From assembly GCA_022661535.1 (NCBI GenBank), contig JAKULF010000011.1, positions 1,736,001 to 1,800,000 of the forward strand: DNA of 64,000 nucleotides, written 5' to 3'. Origin of the DNA: Eutypa lata. Taxonomy: Eukaryota; Ascomycota; Sordariomycetes; Xylariales; Diatrypaceae. The notes beneath the pieces were generated by a model, which was not told the origin of the DNA, searched no databases, and saw only the letters and a program-made list of their open reading frames with translations. Position numbers and translations under genes: made by a program. Below, one piece after another: positions 46,839 to 58,661 of the stretch. Position 1 is the first letter of the stretch. Each line of letters starts with the position of its first letter.

Positions 46839-49387
46839 TCAATCAATCCTTCTGGCTGTACTAACATCTGGCACGCCCTCCCCTTCCACGACCTTCGCAC
46901 CCACAACATCATAAATGGGGATCTCTGCCAACCTGCCCGCAACATGATGCAAAGTCGGCAGTGCCTCCCAATCGAGCCCATCAAGCTTAATAGTTGCCTT
47001 TGTTGCCTTCTTGACACTCTTCACCTTGCTGGGAACCACCTTGCTCTCCTCCGCATGCGGCACAAATACTGCATGCTCGATGTCCGCCCTGCCCCTATTC
47101 CCAACGCTTGGAATATATCTGTAGACCAGGATTCCATCGTCATCAGACCCACCAATGGTCCCCTTATCCTCGCCGGGATCGACCTCCTCCAATCCCTCCC
47201 AGGTAAATGAGCCAAATGTGGCACCTTGCCAGCTCGCGCCCAATCTGTATTGATTGCTTCTCTTGAAGACATCCAGCGCGCAATACAACTTCGGCATGCC
47301 CAACTCCTCGCGTCCAGACACGATGGGGTCGGTTAGCGACTCGAAAAGAAGAGGCATGAACGTTCCGTTCAGCACGTCTCCGTTCTTCTTAGTATACTGC
47401 ACACCGTGGATATACAGCCCGAGGTGGCGATAGCCGCTTCCGCCCAGCCACTCCATCTTGTTCAGTGTTGTCTGACTAAAACTAGCATACGCGACCGTGG
47501 CGGGCGACGCGAAGCGGAAGCTTGGGCTGGGAAATAGATTTTTCAGCAGCGTGGCAGAGGTTTTGAACTTGATGCTCGCTGTGCAGAACGTGCTATGTGC
47601 TGCCGTCCGGGCAGTGCCCTCAAATGTCTGGCGTGGGCCGGGCATCGGTCCGAAGGATATGGGCATGCGCCAGTACAAATTCGGATTCTTGGCCCAATAG
47701 TGCTTGCGGAATGCCTGTGTGCTGTTGTCCCATTCATCGTGCCCGAAGTTGTAGTCTGTAAATTCCATCATGTTGAATTTCGATTCGCCGGGCTTGATGT
47801 CGCGGCCCATGATGCGCGAGAAGTTCTGGATCTTGTGAGCGCGCTCGTAGCGGATGGATTCGTATAGCTTGAGGCGCTCAGGGATCTCTTCAACTCTCGT
47901 GCCGAGAGGCAGAACTACAGCAAGAGAAGCGGCATCTTCAACGGCAACTCCGGCGCCTTGGCCTTGGTCTGAGGGGAGGTAGTTAGTGTCTGGAGTTTAG
48001 GTACGTATCACAGTAACTTCAGGGCATACTCACGAGGCGTAAAAGGGTGAGCAGCATCCCCCAGAAGAGCGAGCCTGTCATTCACCCAAGTAGGAATGTT
48101 TTCCATGTCCAGTAGTTCCCAAACTTTGAGTGAATCCGGGTCGGCTTTTCCTATCAAGGACTGAACAGCGGGATCGAACTCGCTGTAGACGTCAAGCATG
48201 TTCTGGAGGTTGCCTCCTTGGTTCCAATCTGGTTTCCGTTAGTTCAAGCTTCAAATATGACATCAGTACATACGCACCATCCGACTTAACCTCCGACAGT
48301 TCCCCAGGGTGGATGCAGACGAAATTAAGCAGCTCGTTATTCGCACAAGGGTACATAACAACGCGCCGGTCCGCACCGTACCAGATGATGAGCTCTCCAT
48401 ATCTCTCCGCGAACTTGGCCGTCTGCGGATCTTCGAGAGCTGCCTTGCGAGGCACGAGGAAGCGGAACGCGCTTTTGCCCGACGCAAACGCCTTCTTGTC
48501 CCCACCGGGGATTTTGCTCCTCGCTCGCGACTTCAAGATAGTGTAAGCAGATTATCCTGATGGAATGTCCGTTTGGGTATACTTTTAACTTACGTGGACT
48601 CCATCTGCTCCGATGACGATGTCGCCCTGTATATTCTCCCCGCCCTCAAGGGTTGCGGTCGCCGAGAAGGGATCAATTTCCACTACCCGACTACAAGTCC
48701 GGAGGTCGACCGGGGTACCCTTGCCCTCCGGTGATGTGACCATCCTCTTGAGCTCTTCATGTAGATTGACGCGATGAATAAGGTGCCATGGCTTAGACAA
48801 TGTTAGTAGTCACTCTTTGATTGCGCCTTTTGGACATGAACTTCTCACGTGCTGCCACTTCTTATTTGGCTCATCGAGAGGTATATGCTTAAGGAGAGTA
48901 CCGTCCGATTTGTAATCGGTAATCTATTGCCACAAATATTAGCCTTAATAACGTCAGAGGCGGACCGTTCTGCTGATTCTAGTCGGGGAGGAAAACCCAC
49001 GTATTGCATCTTGTTGGCACCAAAATCCTCTGCGTATAGGCCCATTCGCCTTAGCAGACCATTACAGTTAGGCGCAAGGTGGACGGCCGCGCCGACTTCA
49101 TTCGCAAAGCGCGATTGCTCTAGGACCTAATCGATCATGCGTTAGCATTCGCCTCTAGACTCATTATTGGTAGATTATGAACTTACAGTGATATGGTGAC
49201 CCTGCTGTCTCAAAAAGTTCGCGGCACTTAGCCCTCCGATGCCAGCTCCAACGATCACAATATGGAGTGCTTCCTTCTTCGGGGCAATGGAGGGCGTGGG
49301 CTGGGCATTCCCACTGACAACCCCGTTCGTGGCTGGTTCGCCATTTGTTTGGGGAGAGAACAGTGTCCCTGCTACCATTGCAACCAT
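46839..49387 (-). CDS. Fusion of FAD-dependent monooxygenase and acetoacetate-decarboxylase-like domain, 725 aa
   Basis: Two enzymes in one chain. Exons: 49187-49387, 49001-49126, 48849-48923, 48594-48791, 48278-48530, 48034-48228, 46839-47968 (726 codons). Residues about 40-440 are a salicylate-hydroxylase-type group A flavin monooxygenase: HIVIVGAGIGGLSAANFLRQ (FAD/GxGxxG), WHLIHRVNLHEELK, GDIVIGADGVH-SRARSK, and NDRLALLGDAAHPFTPHQGQ (GD motif). From about residue 470 the chain is acetoacetate-decarboxylase-like (PF06314): GYRHLGLYIHGVQYTKK, GTFMPLLFESLTDPIVSGRE, EELGMPKLYCALDV. The Lys of GMPK is the candidate Schiff-base residue; the second Lys of the usual pair is Leu. The join lies inside one exon, so it is not a splicing artefact. 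Introns 3 and 4 end in AAG. Substrate probably aromatic acid. Confidence 0.9.
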
Positions 49388-50275
49388 GATGGGAGTGGTG
49401 GGTTGGCGTCTTAGAGCTTGAACTTTGATATATGAGGATTGCCTTGATAGAGAAGTTGAACGACGTCACGGCGACCTAAAAGCTTAGAAGGCACACGAGG
49501 AAAGGTCAACAATCAGAGAATGCATTGAAATTGGCTCATATTATCTAGCTCTAGATAGAAGTACGACATTTCTAGAAATGATGGCGGCCGGAAGATCGCA
49601 TCGATCCGGTTGACCCCTCGACAGCGACCCGACTCGTGAGTGGTCGCTAGTCGTCCATCTGTGGGTATGGGCGAGGCCGAGGTTCGAGATAGCTCTTTGA
49701 AAGTGAGATGGTGTAGTTCGGGACCACTTGAGTGGCAGTCGACCCGTGTGGAGCCGATATGGGGCCGAGCGAGTACCTATGTGAAGAGAAACGAAGGCTG
49801 GCTGTTCTCATCAGGGATTGCGCTGATAGTATGATATATTGCGGATCAACTCAAGGTGATCGACGTGGGTTTCAATTTGTAGAACGGAGGGCGACTGTAT
49901 GGACCACCAGAGAGGCTCTCCGTGAAGCTCAAGCATTTGCTCTCTACGTCACGAAATTCCAAGATATCCAATCCATCTTGCCACATGATATGCATGCCTT
50001 GAATAATCTCAGAATTGATAGAAACAGATGTTATATTTATAATTCTAGTATGACAAGACTTTTTGCTGATAGGATAAAGCCGGAGGCTTCTTAGGTGGCG
50101 GAACTCGCCAAACATGCTTTCCGGGGGCACAACGCCAATTCGGTTTTATGATACCATGGTAACCCCATATGACATGAATAATGAGTTCAGGATCGCTACA
50201 GGCTTTCTATAGAGCAAGGGAAAAAAAAATCATGCACTAAGGGGACGGGACGTAACATGCTGGCTGTGCGTAAGA
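49388..50275. other. Intergenic, monooxygenase-fusion promoter
   Basis: About 0.9 kb between two same-strand genes. Short frames near 49640-50130 show nothing recognisable. Confidence 0.5.
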
Positions 50276-51784
50276 CTAGAGCTTTTCGCTCACCTGCCAT
50301 TCGTGCTCATTGGGCAGTCCTTCCGCTTGGGACTTATCGTCGGCATCAAGATATCCACAGATGCGACCACCGGAATCCCATTTTTTGCGAATCGCCATTA
50401 GCTTCTTACCTTGCTCCGGGCCCCAGAATCGAGTCCTGCGAACCTGGAAATCGGAGTCGCCCAGATAGGCGCCTTCGGAGTGCTGTTCGACCTCCTTAAA
50501 GATGTCTCTTGACCATTTTTGGCAGTTCTGGTCGTCCTTTTCGTCTTCCCAGACTACATAGGAGGCGAAGTAGTGGTCCGACTGCATGCTGAGGGCCATG
50601 TCTGGAAGATTTCGGCGCGAGACTGGCGCCATGGAGTACCATAGTGAGAATGCCTTCTTGTGGGGAAGGGTGGTAAAGGCATCTTCCAGTACAGAGACGA
50701 CGTCCGCATCATTCCGGATATACGCGTTATCCGCGCAGTAACGGTGATTATTTGGGTTTGCCGTAGCCTGGTCCTCATATTCGGATTCGAGCGTCGTAGG
50801 CTTGCAGTTCCATTCGTCCATTGTGCCGGAAGGGTGCGTTTCCTGAGCCTTCTGTAGGGCTATTCGAGCCTGCTCTTCGGTCTCCTGGAATGTAGTGAAG
50901 AGGCATAAAATTCCGATCACGTCGCTACCTGGCGGGTAACTCGCGACTGCGACGATTTCAGTATCCGCATCGTAGTTTATGGTAACGTCCGTTATCCATC
51001 CCATTGCCTTGCGATACTCGGACGTAGGATAGACGTAGCCAGATGTCATCATAATCTTGGGCCGGGGTCGGGTTTGGAGGTAGAAACGCGTTACTATGGC
51101 CGGGAATCCTGTTCGGGTTGTAAGAAGACTAGGGAGGAAGGAAGAATCCTGGATATGACTCACCTGGTCCAGCACCACGAGCGGCCCAGAATAATTCACT
51201 ATTCTGGTTTTCATCGCAGTGAAGTAACTGGGCGTCGGCCGTGACGACGTCGATCGCTTTGACCATTTCGCATGCCCAACCCCAGTTCTGATATGTTGTC
51301 AGTATTTGAAATTTCAACATTCCAGAAAAGGAGAACAGACTTTGCAATTCCAGCCCATTCCTCCCTGGAGAAGAAACCCTCCTACGCCCACATCCGGACA
51401 ATGGCCACCTGCGAAGAGTCGACCGTGTGTCTTCAAGTACGCATTGAGATCTCTTCCAACGGTGCTTGGAGAACATTTGACGATACCACTGGCGGCGTCA
51501 TAGAAGAGGTCCTTGTAGTTTCCCAGGTCAAGGAGTATTGCTCCGTCGCGAACGCTCCACGCCGCCCAACTATGCCCTCCGGACCGCACAGAAACACGAC
51601 ACCCCTTTTCAGCAGCAAGCTTGGCGGTATCAAGGATATGCTGCTCGGTGGAAGCCTCCACTACGGCGATGGGATATCGATCCGGCCGACGATGATTGAA
51701 TATGCGGCCAACTCGAGCTTGTTCATAACCCGGAGAGCCTTTCCAAATGATTGGAAGAGTGTCCACCTGAGAATGTGCCGCCAT
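50276..51784 (-). CDS. Berberine-bridge-enzyme-type FAD-linked oxidase, 466 aa
   Basis: PCMH/VAO-fold oxidase (6-hydroxynicotine oxidase / BBE-like). Exons 51341-51784, 51164-51287, 50276-51108 (467 codons). Likely bicovalent flavin: His71 in VSVRSGGHSWAAW and Cys129 in FAGGHCPDVGVGGFLLQGG. Substrate-side motif NWGWACEMVKAIDVV and ENSELFWAARGAG-type motif (NQNSELFWAARGAGP) follow. The BBE C-terminal motif is weak; it ends EWQVSEKL. No signal peptide, unlike most fungal secreted BBE oxidases, so it probably acts inside the cell. The first donor is an unusual GTCTGT. Divergent from the MFS gene with 504 bp between starts, suggesting co-regulation. Confidence 0.9.
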
Positions 51785-52288
51785 TTTTCAAGACTAGAAT
51801 TGAGCTCCAAAATTCTATATCAAGAGGGTATACACACGTGAGTTAGGTTCTTCTAAATGAAGAATAGCTTAAAGAGGAATAATTTGGCGGTTACGCACCT
51901 AAGTCTCCTAGTAAGCAATTTATTCCAATGTTACCTGGGGGAGTAGACGTCCTTGTTAATAGCTCCGTCACCATCAATTAACAAAGGGAGGCTTTTTTTC
52001 GGTTCGGCATCATAGGGAATCCCACTACGTGTGCACTATTCGGCTCGCGCGAGACGTCGGCTGCTCGGGTGCCCACTTCGGTTTTTTTCATGTCTTGGCA
52101 CAACTGGACGCGATTGCTGTTATGCAAATTCGCTTCCAGGAGCAAGCCTATTTTTGGCACATAATTACCCAGGTCTATTTCTCCAACACAATTGCAGCTA
52201 TCATGTAGTCTAGCCATCAAGCTTAGGAGTCAAATATCTCACTAGCTCCCACCACTTAGAAGCAATACACACAGATATCGTTTGAAAT
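51785..52288. promoter_or_regulatory. Shared divergent promoter, BBE oxidase / MFS transporter
   Basis: Between the two start codons lies a perfect 10-bp palindrome, CTCGCGCGAG (52044-52053), flanked by CGG triplets (52041-52043, 52058-52060), about 240-260 bp from each ATG. It is a candidate site for a dimeric zinc-cluster or C2H2 regulator. Binding is inferred only. Confidence 0.4.
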
Positions 52289-54205
52289 ATGCAGGCCGCG
52301 GTCAATCGCGATCTAGAGGTAGATAAGATGGGAGAAGCCAACACCACCTTCGGCAGCCTCCGCCTGCGAAACGCCGCAACGAACGAGATCATCTTGATTC
52401 CGACACCTTCGAATGATCCTAATGATCCCTTGAACTGGTTAGTACGATCCATCGTCCAAATGGCTTTCCAATCACGGGGCTACGTGTTTAAATAATGCTC
52501 ATCATCAACAGGTCCCCGGTGTTCCGCTACTATGTGGCGATCCTTGTTTGTGCCGCTATTTTCTTCTGCAACTTCCTCGCAGCAGGGCCGTCTGTGGCCA
52601 TCGTTGAGATAACGAGCGACTTCTTTGGGCCTCCGGGGCCGGACTTTGCCCAGCACATTTCGAGTGCCTCCTACTTCTTCACCACCACGGCCCTCCTCCA
52701 GGGCATGGGAAATTTGGTATGGATGCCTCTGATCGTCAAGTTCGGCCGCCGACCTGCCTACGTTGCTTCTTTCACTCTGTATGTAGTGACAGCGGCTTGG
52801 GCTGGAGGAGCCACGTCCTATGGCAGCGAGCTTGGGGCCAGAATCTTGATGGGGTTCGCATCTGGCGCGGCAGAATGTTTAGCTCCTCTTACCATTGCGG
52901 ACATGTTCTTTTTGCATGAGCGAGGGACGGTCATGGCGTAAGTGCCTTTCAGAATACTTGCAAAATTCGTACGGCTGATCTATGAAAAATGTTACAGCAT
53001 CTATACTTGCGCTCTCTCCGCTGGTGTGGCAGGTGGTATTATCATTTCCGGCCTTGTCACCATTAACCACGACTGGAGGTATATCTATTGGGTTTCGGTA
53101 TCATTGATCGGCGCCTGCGTCGTCCTTGTCTACTTTACATTCCCGGAAACCTACTACAAGCGTGATGCTAGTGTGGCAGGGGCCGCAACCGCCTTGGACC
53201 CTGAAATATTGGAGGATGTTCATCTACGTGGTGAGGGTGAAATACACAATAAAGAGCACCTCAAGGAAATTCCCAGGCTATCCCATGATGAAAATAGGCA
53301 ATCCCCCAGAAACGTTCTGAAACCCGAGGACTCTACGGCATCTGGAGACTGTATTCCTGAGAAGAAGAGCTATATTCAGAGCCTGGCCCTCTGGACAGGC
53401 ACCTATACATCAGAGACATTGGCTAAACTGATCATCCGTCCGGTTGTGCTCCTTGTGCTTCCACCTGTGTTGTGGGCTACACTTGTTATGTCTGTCACCA
53501 TCGGCTTCCTTGTGGCCATCACATCCAACTTCGCCTCTGCATTCGAGTCCGCATATGGCTTCGAGCCATGGCAATCCGGTCTCTGTTTTATATCCGGATT
53601 GGTCGGGAATTTCATTGGCATCTTCGCTGGCGGAAAGATGTCTGATATGGTTGCCGATTTCTTCACAAAGCGAAACAATGGCATCCGTGAACCTGAAATG
53701 CGCCTTCCAGCGATTCTCATTAGCCTGATCACCGGACCTCTCGCCCTTCTCTTGTACGGGGCGGGCATCGACAGAAATCTGCACTGGATGTGCCCAACTG
53801 TCGGGCTTGGTTTGCGTATGTATCTTTCTTTCCCGTCCCCAGTCCATTGTCGGAGGGTCGCAATTACTAAGAATTTTCACAGTTAGCTTTTCCATTGTAC
53901 AAGCTACAAATGTAACCCTCGTCTACACTATCGACTCTTATCGCCCCGTCGCTGGCGAAATCACTGTCACGCAGCTAGCTTTTAAATCTGCTTTCGGTTT
54001 CCTACTCTCTTTCTACACCAACCCGTGGATTAACCAGAGTGGCTATCTCAATGCCTTTGGTGCCATGGCCGGTATTTCGGGCGGCGTCATAATCATGTTC
54101 GTCCCGTTTTATTTCTATGGTAGGCGGATTAGGCATGTAACGTGGCACTGGAAGGTTGTTAAGAGATTGGCACACTGGGATGAGGATCGGGAGGTTGGTG
54201 AGTGA
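52289..54205 (+). CDS. MFS transporter (DHA1-like), 571 aa
   Basis: Plasma-membrane drug:H+ antiporter-like exporter. Exons 52289-52437, 52512-52937, 52998-53815, 53883-54205 (572 codons). Cytosolic N-terminus ends in the NDPNDPLNW motif typical of fungal DHA1 proteins; twelve hydrophobic segments start with YYVAILVCAAIFFCNFLAAG. The loop 2-3 signature is KFGRRPAYVASFTLY, and the motif-C-like segment is SAGVAGGIIISGLV. A hydrophilic central loop runs about residues 285-345 (between FPETYYKRDAS and SLALWTGTYTS). Divergent from the BBE oxidase. Probably exports a product or toxic intermediate of the neighbouring enzymes; substrate unknown. Confidence 0.92.
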
Positions 54206-55209
54206 AAAACCGGAGTAGTAGTATTTGAACGTCGGGAGACGCTCGCAACAGAGGAGTCCCGGAGTCTCCCTCAGGGTATATCGAGCGTGTTAGGCTACGT
54301 GATTTTACTCTATACACAGAAACCCATCTAGCAGATCTCCTCTTGAAATGTTTTCCCTTTTTGTTGGCGGTTTAAACTATATCTTCCTTACAACCCCTCG
54401 AAGAGCAATATCGACGGATGGTTACTATCATTACACATATATCTAGTTGTCATGCGAATTATCCCAGTTTTGACCCGGAAGCTTCTTAAGTAAGACCCGT
54501 AAAGCCTTAACTTCTTCAGTTTTTGAGGCGGTAGCGTTATTGGTGTAAATATAATTCGTCATGAAATTCAAGGGTGGGTCAGTATAACAAACCAATGATT
54601 TTTGAGCTATAGCATTTGACACTCGGTTGATGTCTGGATGTTCGATTCGTCACCTCCCTCGTATAATTCACGGCCAAAACCCTTCGACGATTATCCCTAC
54701 CTACCCCACCAACGTATCCACGAATGCACAACCCCCCCCCCCCCGAAGAAAAGATGGTGCGCGTAAGTAGCCCGCACGGGATGACTAAAATGTGGATATC
54801 TTCGGTGGAAGTGGAGGGGTGCCGAGGTGGAGAACTTCGGATTGTTACCCGCCGCGATCCTCGGCCGCATGAGCCGATTGTGGTGACAATTTTTGACGGC
54901 AAAATACCTCTGGCAATGGGTAATTTTCTCTTCGTACGTAAGCCGAGATATGTCACACTAATTGTCTTCATAATCGTATGAATGGCTTGAGTGCTTAATG
55001 GTTGCGAAATTGGGGTCGCTCTTCCCACAAGGGCGAAGGGAAACAGCAAATCAGGGATGGAGAAGAACCCCAAATGTCTGAAACTAGCGTCATACAACAT
55101 CCCATCAGACTCTCAGGGTCCCTTTCGACTTTCTCTCATCAGCAATCATATCGACCGGTTACCACCCAATACCCGTCCAAGTCTAGGTCGTCCAGCGAAC
55201 GAATCAAGA
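54206..55209. other. Intergenic with a 13-bp C homopolymer
   Basis: About 1 kb, no gene. A C13 run lies at 54732-54744. The frame of the following SDR is open upstream of its ATG to 54991 but shows no family similarity there. Confidence 0.5.
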
Positions 55210-55974
55210 ATGACCGAACAAACTCTCGGCAACACGGTCGCCATAGTCTCCGGGTCCAACTCCGGGATCGGCGCCGCTATAATCCGTGAACTCTCATCGC
55301 GCGGCGCCAGCACCGTGATCAACTACCCATTCCCAAGCCTCAAGGCCGAAGCGGAGTCGCTCTCTCTATCTCTTCCGACGCCCTCCATATGCGTGGAGGC
55401 CGACATGTCCACCACCACAGGTCCAAAATCCCTCGTAGACGCCACGATGGCTGCTTACGGCCGCTTGGACATAGTGGTGAACTCGGCAGGCTTGGCGATC
55501 AACCTTCCCTTCGAGGAGCAGAACCTGTCGCACTGGGATTCGCTGGTGAATCTCAACGGCCGTGGCGTCTTTCTCCTCACCCAAGCCGCGCTTCCTCACC
55601 TTACCAGAGGCCGTGGTCGCATCGTCAACATCGTCTCTTTGTCTTCCCGTGCTCCGCCCCCACTGCAAACAATCTATGCAGGGACGAAGGGCATGGTAGA
55701 CTCGTTCACACGGTGCTGGGCGAAGGAGTTGCCGCCTACGTACGGGTGCACGGTCAATGCTGTCAGTCCAGGTCCGACTATGACAGAAGGGTTCAAGGCT
55801 GCCGGTCCTGAGGCCATGAAGGTACTGCAGCCTACGATTGACTCGACACCTGTCGGGAAGAGGATGGGCGACCCGAGTGAGATTGCATTTGCCGTCGGGT
55901 TCTTGTGTGAGGAGAGAGCGAGGTGGGTTAACGGAGAGCATTTGATGGCCTGTGGTGGACTTCATATCGATTAA
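55210..55974 (+). CDS. Classical SDR oxidoreductase, 254 aa
   Basis: NAD(P)-dependent short-chain dehydrogenase, single exon. The ATG at 55210 (MTEQTLGNTVAIVSGSNSGI) starts just before the cofactor strand. Motifs: GSNSGIGAA (TGxxxGIG variant with Ser), NSAG, active-site Ser in NIVSLSSRAPP, YAGTK with catalytic Tyr and Lys, and NAVSPGPTMTEG after strand beta-6. C-terminus WVNGEHLMACGGLHID is typical (GQ/GE-x4-GG). Resembles the 3-ketoacyl reductase / versicolorin-reductase-like group. It could belong with the BBE-MFS group 1 kb upstream. Confidence 0.92.
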   Translation: MTEQTLGNTVAIVSGSNSGIGAAIIRELSSRGASTVINYPFPSLKAEAESLSLSLPTPSICVEADMSTTTGPKSLVDATMAAYGRLDIVVNSAGLAINLPFEEQNLSHWDSLVNLNGRGVFLLTQAALPHLTRGRGRIVNIVSLSSRAPPPLQTIYAGTKGMVDSFTRCWAKELPPTYGCTVNAVSPGPTMTEGFKAAGPEAMKVLQPTIDSTPVGKRMGDPSEIAFAVGFLCEERARWVNGEHLMACGGLHID

Positions 55975-56542
55975 GTGGCCGCAGTGTGGTTTTCACTAGA
56001 CGGTCGAAAAGAAGGCTGGACGAGATACATACTTTGGTTTTATAATTAGTTATTGAATCCCAATTCCCAGCTACAAGTCAATATGCACAATGCCGGCGAT
56101 ACTAACAACGACGTACAATTTTCATCAACATATCCCCATTCTTAACGTAGGTAGCTTCCTATCTTCCTAAGTAAGAGAGGGGAGCTTGGTGGAAGTTGGA
56201 ACGCACTCCCCCTCAGCGCAATACATCGTCGAGCAGCTGCAGCCACAACCTTGCTATTGCTGCCACTATTTAGCTGTTAACGAAGCCGTGAGTCCTAAAA
56301 TCGAGGGCTTCTTGCGCTGTCGGCGGCGTCCGCCGCGTTCTCTCGTTCTTTCTTTTCTTCAATTGAATATATCCATTTTATCGCAGAGATTTGTAAATGA
56401 GTGCTGTCTTCATATTATTTCGACATCCTTCAAATAACTACTTATATACATGACCGTGATATGATCACATTCAGTAATATTCAGTCCTTTTAAGCTTTAT
56501 ATTAATAATAAAGAAACGTTCACTTAATCATCTAGTTAGCCC
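55975..56542. other. Intergenic, convergent 3' flanks
   Basis: Between two convergent genes; no gene recognised. Confidence 0.5.
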
Positions 56543-57043
56543 TTACAGGCTCCAAGCCAGCACCATGAAGACCCCAGACGCGACAAGCAATCCTCCGTTC
56601 CGCGATCGCATCACGTTGGCGCCGCTCACGATGTTATCGTAGCCCTCGACCTCGTACTCGTCCGACTCGATCTGCGCGCCGGCAGAGCTGTTGGCGTTGT
56701 GCAGCCGCGCCTCGAAGTGGTGCACCTTCGCGGCCAACAGCGTGTTGCGGTTCTCCGTTAGGAGGTCTTTTATTTCTCGAGGGTCCCACGTGTAGTTGCC
56801 GTCGTTGGCGGAAACGTTCGCCTCTAGCCCCCAGCTGAACGTGTTGGATTCACCGGTGGCCTGGAACCAGATGTCGACCTGCTGGTACTCGGCGCCGCCG
56901 GACCCCCCTTCGCGGTCCCAGGCGATCTCGATGCTGGGCGCTGAGAGGTTTAGCTTGTTGTTAGGGTCCGGAAGCGTGAATTCGAAGGCGGATGAGGCCG
57001 GAAGTAGGCAGAGAATAGCAGCAATAGTTGGAACGAAATACAT
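56543..57043 (-). CDS. GPI-anchored Kre9/Knh1-like cell-surface protein, 166 aa
   Basis: Small Ser/Asn-rich wall protein with an N-terminal Ig-like Kre9/KNH domain (PF10342 type). Single exon. The signal peptide is MYFVPTIAAILCLLPASSA. Domain features: ITLP-like FEFTLPDPNN, IEIAWDREGG, VDIWFQATGE, NYTWDPREI. N-glycosylation sequons occur (NLS, NVS, NYT, NSS). The C-terminus is a GPI signal: a candidate omega site near SGANVMRSRNGG followed by the hydrophobic LLVASGVFMVLAWSL. Length suits this family. Confidence 0.85.
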   Translation of the reverse strand: MYFVPTIAAILCLLPASSAFEFTLPDPNNKLNLSAPSIEIAWDREGGSGGAEYQQVDIWFQATGESNTFSWGLEANVSANDGNYTWDPREIKDLLTENRNTLLAAKVHHFEARLHNANSSAGAQIESDEYEVEGYDNIVSGANVMRSRNGGLLVASGVFMVLAWSL

Positions 57044-58661
57044 GGTGACAGGCGGACCTATTGACAGGCTTATTTATGATGTATAATGAATGTGTGAGAG
57101 CGAGCTGGATCGGCCGGCATGCGGGTCGCATCGCTTATTTATGCAAGTATCTAGGTAGGTAAGCAATGGTTGCCAAGTTTCAGCTGCTCGGCCGTAGCCG
57201 TTCAGCCCCATTTCATGATTTATGTAGTTACAACCCCGTTACTCGGTTCTCTATACCACATGACCATGCTTAGATACGTTACACAAAACTCGCTTTCTTC
57301 TAGTCTCACCTTATGGTCTCATTACTCCGTATATGACTCCATATCACATTTCTTCATTTTACTTTACATACTAGCTTTATACCTATAAAGATCTACGTTA
57401 ACTACGCAGTTAGTTGCCAAGAATCACCTAAGGTAACCTGCTGAAAAAACGACCCTAAGAATCCTTCAGCTACGTGGATCCGCTGTCCAAATACACTATC
57501 TAAATGCTAAAATACTTGTTTCCCTTATAGGAAGGGCCCCCACTACCTACGTAGCGAGCAAAAAGGACATTGCAGCTACTTGGCGTCAATATAAAATCTA
57601 AAGGCGTATCTACGAAGTACCGAACCTACGCGTATATTATCAAGACACCTCTTAAATAATAGGAAACTAATTCGTGAGCAAGGGTGGCTATAAATCATGG
57701 CGAAGTTATCGACTCGTTGAATGGATGTTATGTTATACTACAACAACAGTGGTTTAGCACGCCTAGCTGTAGTGGGAATACATCCTTAAATTAAAGGTTG
57801 GGGTTGGGGACCAAACAAAGCTTATCTAACCCTAGAGCTAATGATATATAGCGTGTTTATCCAAGAACTATGGAATTACCTTATTCTCAGTCCTTACCAG
57901 CTAAGATAAGTGATGTGACGTTCTATATTTAGATAATTGTGGGAAAATATTTAGTCTTTAAAATGTTGTATAATCTTCTCGAACTTCACTAGTAAACATA
58001 CGTGACTCTCAAGATTCCGGAGGGATTGCTTGGATTTGTTATGGAGAACAGAGACCTTCGAGAGCGTTTATATGGGATACACAAAGCTATAAATCAAAGA
58101 TGATGAAGAATTCGCCCATTAGGGTCTGTGTTAACAAATCACCTTTTCCATCATATATCATTGCACACATATAGTCTACAACTACATCTCTCTTCTTCCC
58201 TAGTCTATTCATTCACCCGACGCTTCTTTACCTTTTGCTTCTCTGCAAAACGCTAATTAGGTCCTAAAAGTCTGCGTGGGAGGTGTCTAGTGAGCCTCTT
58301 TTAGCCTTATAGAGCTCGAATTTATTGATGTATTCTCCTGAGTATTCGTCAAGGCCCCCGAGGATTGGAAATTCGGTCGACATTGACAGTGATTCTGAGA
58401 GTCTCCCAATTGCGGCAGAATTCATGTTCTCACAATTCATCGAAGCTCCCGCTAAGAGTCGAGGTACCATTACGTGCCATAGTTGAGGCGTTCTACACCC
58501 TTAATGGTAGGCCTAGGTTGAGCACTCTAAGCTTCCACAGTGCACATAGAGCCTCTGGCAGCCACATCTAGCCTATTTACATATTCATAATGTGAATGAC
58601 ATACCAATCCCGTTTCTCCACATCAAACGAGACCTCGACTGTGGTGTGATAACCACCCACT
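57044..58661. other. Intergenic, AT-biased, no gene firmly recognised
   Basis: About 1.6 kb. A frame at 58264-58470 (-) and an adjacent stop-riddled frame reading like a leucine-rich piece (ALCALWKLRVLNLGLP, about 58510-58570) might be remains of an F-box/LRR gene, but the evidence is too thin to call. Confidence 0.4.

Noticed and set aside
58264..58590. Possible F-box/LRR remnant (minus strand)
   Set aside because: One leucine-rich stretch only, with many stops; similarity judged by eye is too weak.
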